Of a stretch of DNA of 64,000 nt, positions 63,186 to 64,000 are shown one piece after another. Source of the DNA: Peristeroidobacter agariperforans. GTDB lineage: Bacteria > Pseudomonadota > Gammaproteobacteria > Steroidobacterales > Steroidobacteraceae. Within the stretch, counting starts at the first letter, position 1; each line of letters opens with the position of its first letter. Under the pieces are notes generated by a model. The model had not been told where the DNA came from. It made no database searches and worked only from the letters and a program-made list of their open reading frames with translations. The stretch is taken from assembly GCF_004138335.1 (NCBI RefSeq), contig NZ_RYFW01000003.1, positions 620,001 through 684,000 on the forward strand. Direction: 5' to 3'. A program made the position numbers and the translations under genes.

Positions 63186-64000
63186 TGCACCGACTGAACA
63201 GCATCGCGGCCGGCCTTTGCGTTCTGCTGCTCCAGGCAAATGCGCTGGCCGGCTCGCAGGCGACTGCAATCACCACGGCCACGCAGAAGAACCTCCCTGA
63301 ATATCTCGAGTTACTCAGCCTGCCGAACGTTGCGGCCGAGCCGAGCGACATCCAGCGTAATGTCGCCTTTCTCGAAACGAGCTTTCAGAAGCGCGGCTTC
63401 AAAACGCATCGGCTCGACAATCCGGCCGGGCGGCCGATGATTCTCGCCGAGCTGAGTGGGGCGCAGGCATCCGCGCCGACCATTCTGTTCTACGCGCACT
63501 TCGATGGTCAGCCCATCGTCAAAGAAGAGTGGGCGCAGAAGGATCCATTCGAGCCAGTCGTGAAGGAGAGAAACGCGCAGGGCGCGTGGCAAGAGGTTCC
63601 GCGCGAGCGATTGTTTGCAAAGCCGTTCGACCCGGAGCTGCGCGTGTTCGCGCGCTCCGCGTCTGACGATAAATCGCCCATCGTCATGCTGCTGACGGCC
63701 ATGGATGTACTCCAATCACAGCGCAAGAAGCCGGCTATCAATGTGAAAGTGCTGCTCGACTCCGAAGAGGAGATGGGCTCGCCGAGTCTTGCCGCGACCG
63801 TCAAAGCCAACGCGCCGCTGTTCAAAGCGGACGCATTGATCGTACTCGACGGTCCGCTGCACGGCTCCGGCAAGCCGACGCTCGTGTTCGGCAATCGCGG
63901 CATTACGCAGGCGACGTTGACGGTGTTCGGTCCAACCGCGCCGTTACACAGCGGTCACTTTGGCAACTATGTGCCGAACCCGGCGCTGCGGCTCGCTTCG
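63185..64000 (+). CDS. exported M20-family peptidase (partial, runs off the window)
   Basis: The frame opens at 63185 (ATGA-type overlap with the cupin gene) and continues to the end of the window without a stop. A signal peptide (MHRLNSIAAGLCVLLLQANALA) is followed by M20 zinc-peptidase motifs: PTILFYAHFDGQPI (His, Asp), SASDDKSPIVML (bridging Asp), VLLDSEEEMGSPSL (Glu pair) and LIVLDGPL. The dimerisation domain is just starting at the window end (TLTVFGPTAPLHSGHFGN). Likely a periplasmic dipeptidase or carboxypeptidase. The C-terminal half is not visible. Confidence 0.9.
   Translation, partial: MHRLNSIAAGLCVLLLQANALAGSQATAITTATQKNLPEYLELLSLPNVAAEPSDIQRNVAFLETSFQKRGFKTHRLDNPAGRPMILAELSGAQASAPTILFYAHFDGQPIVKEEWAQKDPFEPVVKERNAQGAWQEVPRERLFAKPFDPELRVFARSASDDKSPIVMLLTAMDVLQSQRKKPAINVKVLLDSEEEMGSPSLAATVKANAPLFKADALIVLDGPLHGSGKPTLVFGNRGITQATLTVFGPTAPLHSGHFGNYVPNPALRLAS

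Overview
The window is a GC-rich bacterial chromosome segment, densely coded on both strands. Several features point to a gammaproteobacterium: a GTP-dependent PEP carboxykinase, DusA, a YoaA/DinG helicase, TsaB, DsbB, a Bcs cellulose system with BcsG, and many large TonB-dependent receptors. The DUF1585/DUF1552 pair, the ADYC-domain protein and the abundance of TonB receptors would suit a Steroidobacteraceae-like lineage, but that placement is only an inference. I see no rRNA, tRNA, CRISPR array or intact insertion sequence.

Region by region: (1) 1-8 kb holds the end of a DUF1585-type protein, a Tat-exported DUF1552 protein, an exported protein with a C-terminal VOC domain, a TonB-dependent receptor, a Tat-exported superoxide dismutase-like protein and a TPR protein. 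(2) 8-16.8 kb is a patchwork: two tiny secreted proteins, a C-terminally altered YnfA-like protein, a methyltransferase, an ArsR/SRPBCC pair with palindromic operators, a small secreted protein made of GPVLQ/GPVLN repeats next to an ADYC-domain protein, a large hybrid histidine kinase with its response regulator, and a group III truncated haemoglobin behind an FNR/Anr-like box. (3) 16.9-35 kb looks like a decayed accessory island. It has two ~1.2 kb direct copies of an exported alpha/beta hydrolase gene (left copy broken, right copy intact), a wrecked TonB receptor joined to a histidine-kinase tail, a cellulose (bcs) cluster, and two relics of tyrosine integrases just outside dusA, a known integration hot spot. 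The bcs genes are arranged unusually: TPR-bcsB-bcsZ-bcsC on the plus strand run head-on into bcsA-bcsG on the minus strand.

(4) 35-41 kb has dusA, an exported fusion of a catalytically degenerate serine beta-lactamase-like domain with a VanX-type D,D-dipeptidase, an M28 peptidase and a class III cyclase with an FHA domain. (5) 41-62.6 kb is largely a phosphate (Pho) region: phoB-phoR, a porin, phoU, pstS-pstC-pstA-pstB and a second phoU. PHO boxes of the 7-4-7 type can be read upstream of phoB, the porin and pstS. A similar run of four half-sites at 11-bp pitch lies upstream of a TonB receptor/beta-helix lipoprotein pair at 41.5-46.1 kb, suggesting that this uncharacterised pair is a phosphate-starvation outer-membrane uptake system. 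Housekeeping genes (pckG, DinG-like helicase, tsaB, dsbB, dapE) are interspersed. The window ends inside an M20-family peptidase gene.

The strongest leads are the putative Pho-controlled TonB/lipoprotein pair, the inactive-lactamase/VanX fusion, the dusA-associated integrase relics beside the convergent bcs cluster, and the GPVLQ repeat/ADYC pair.
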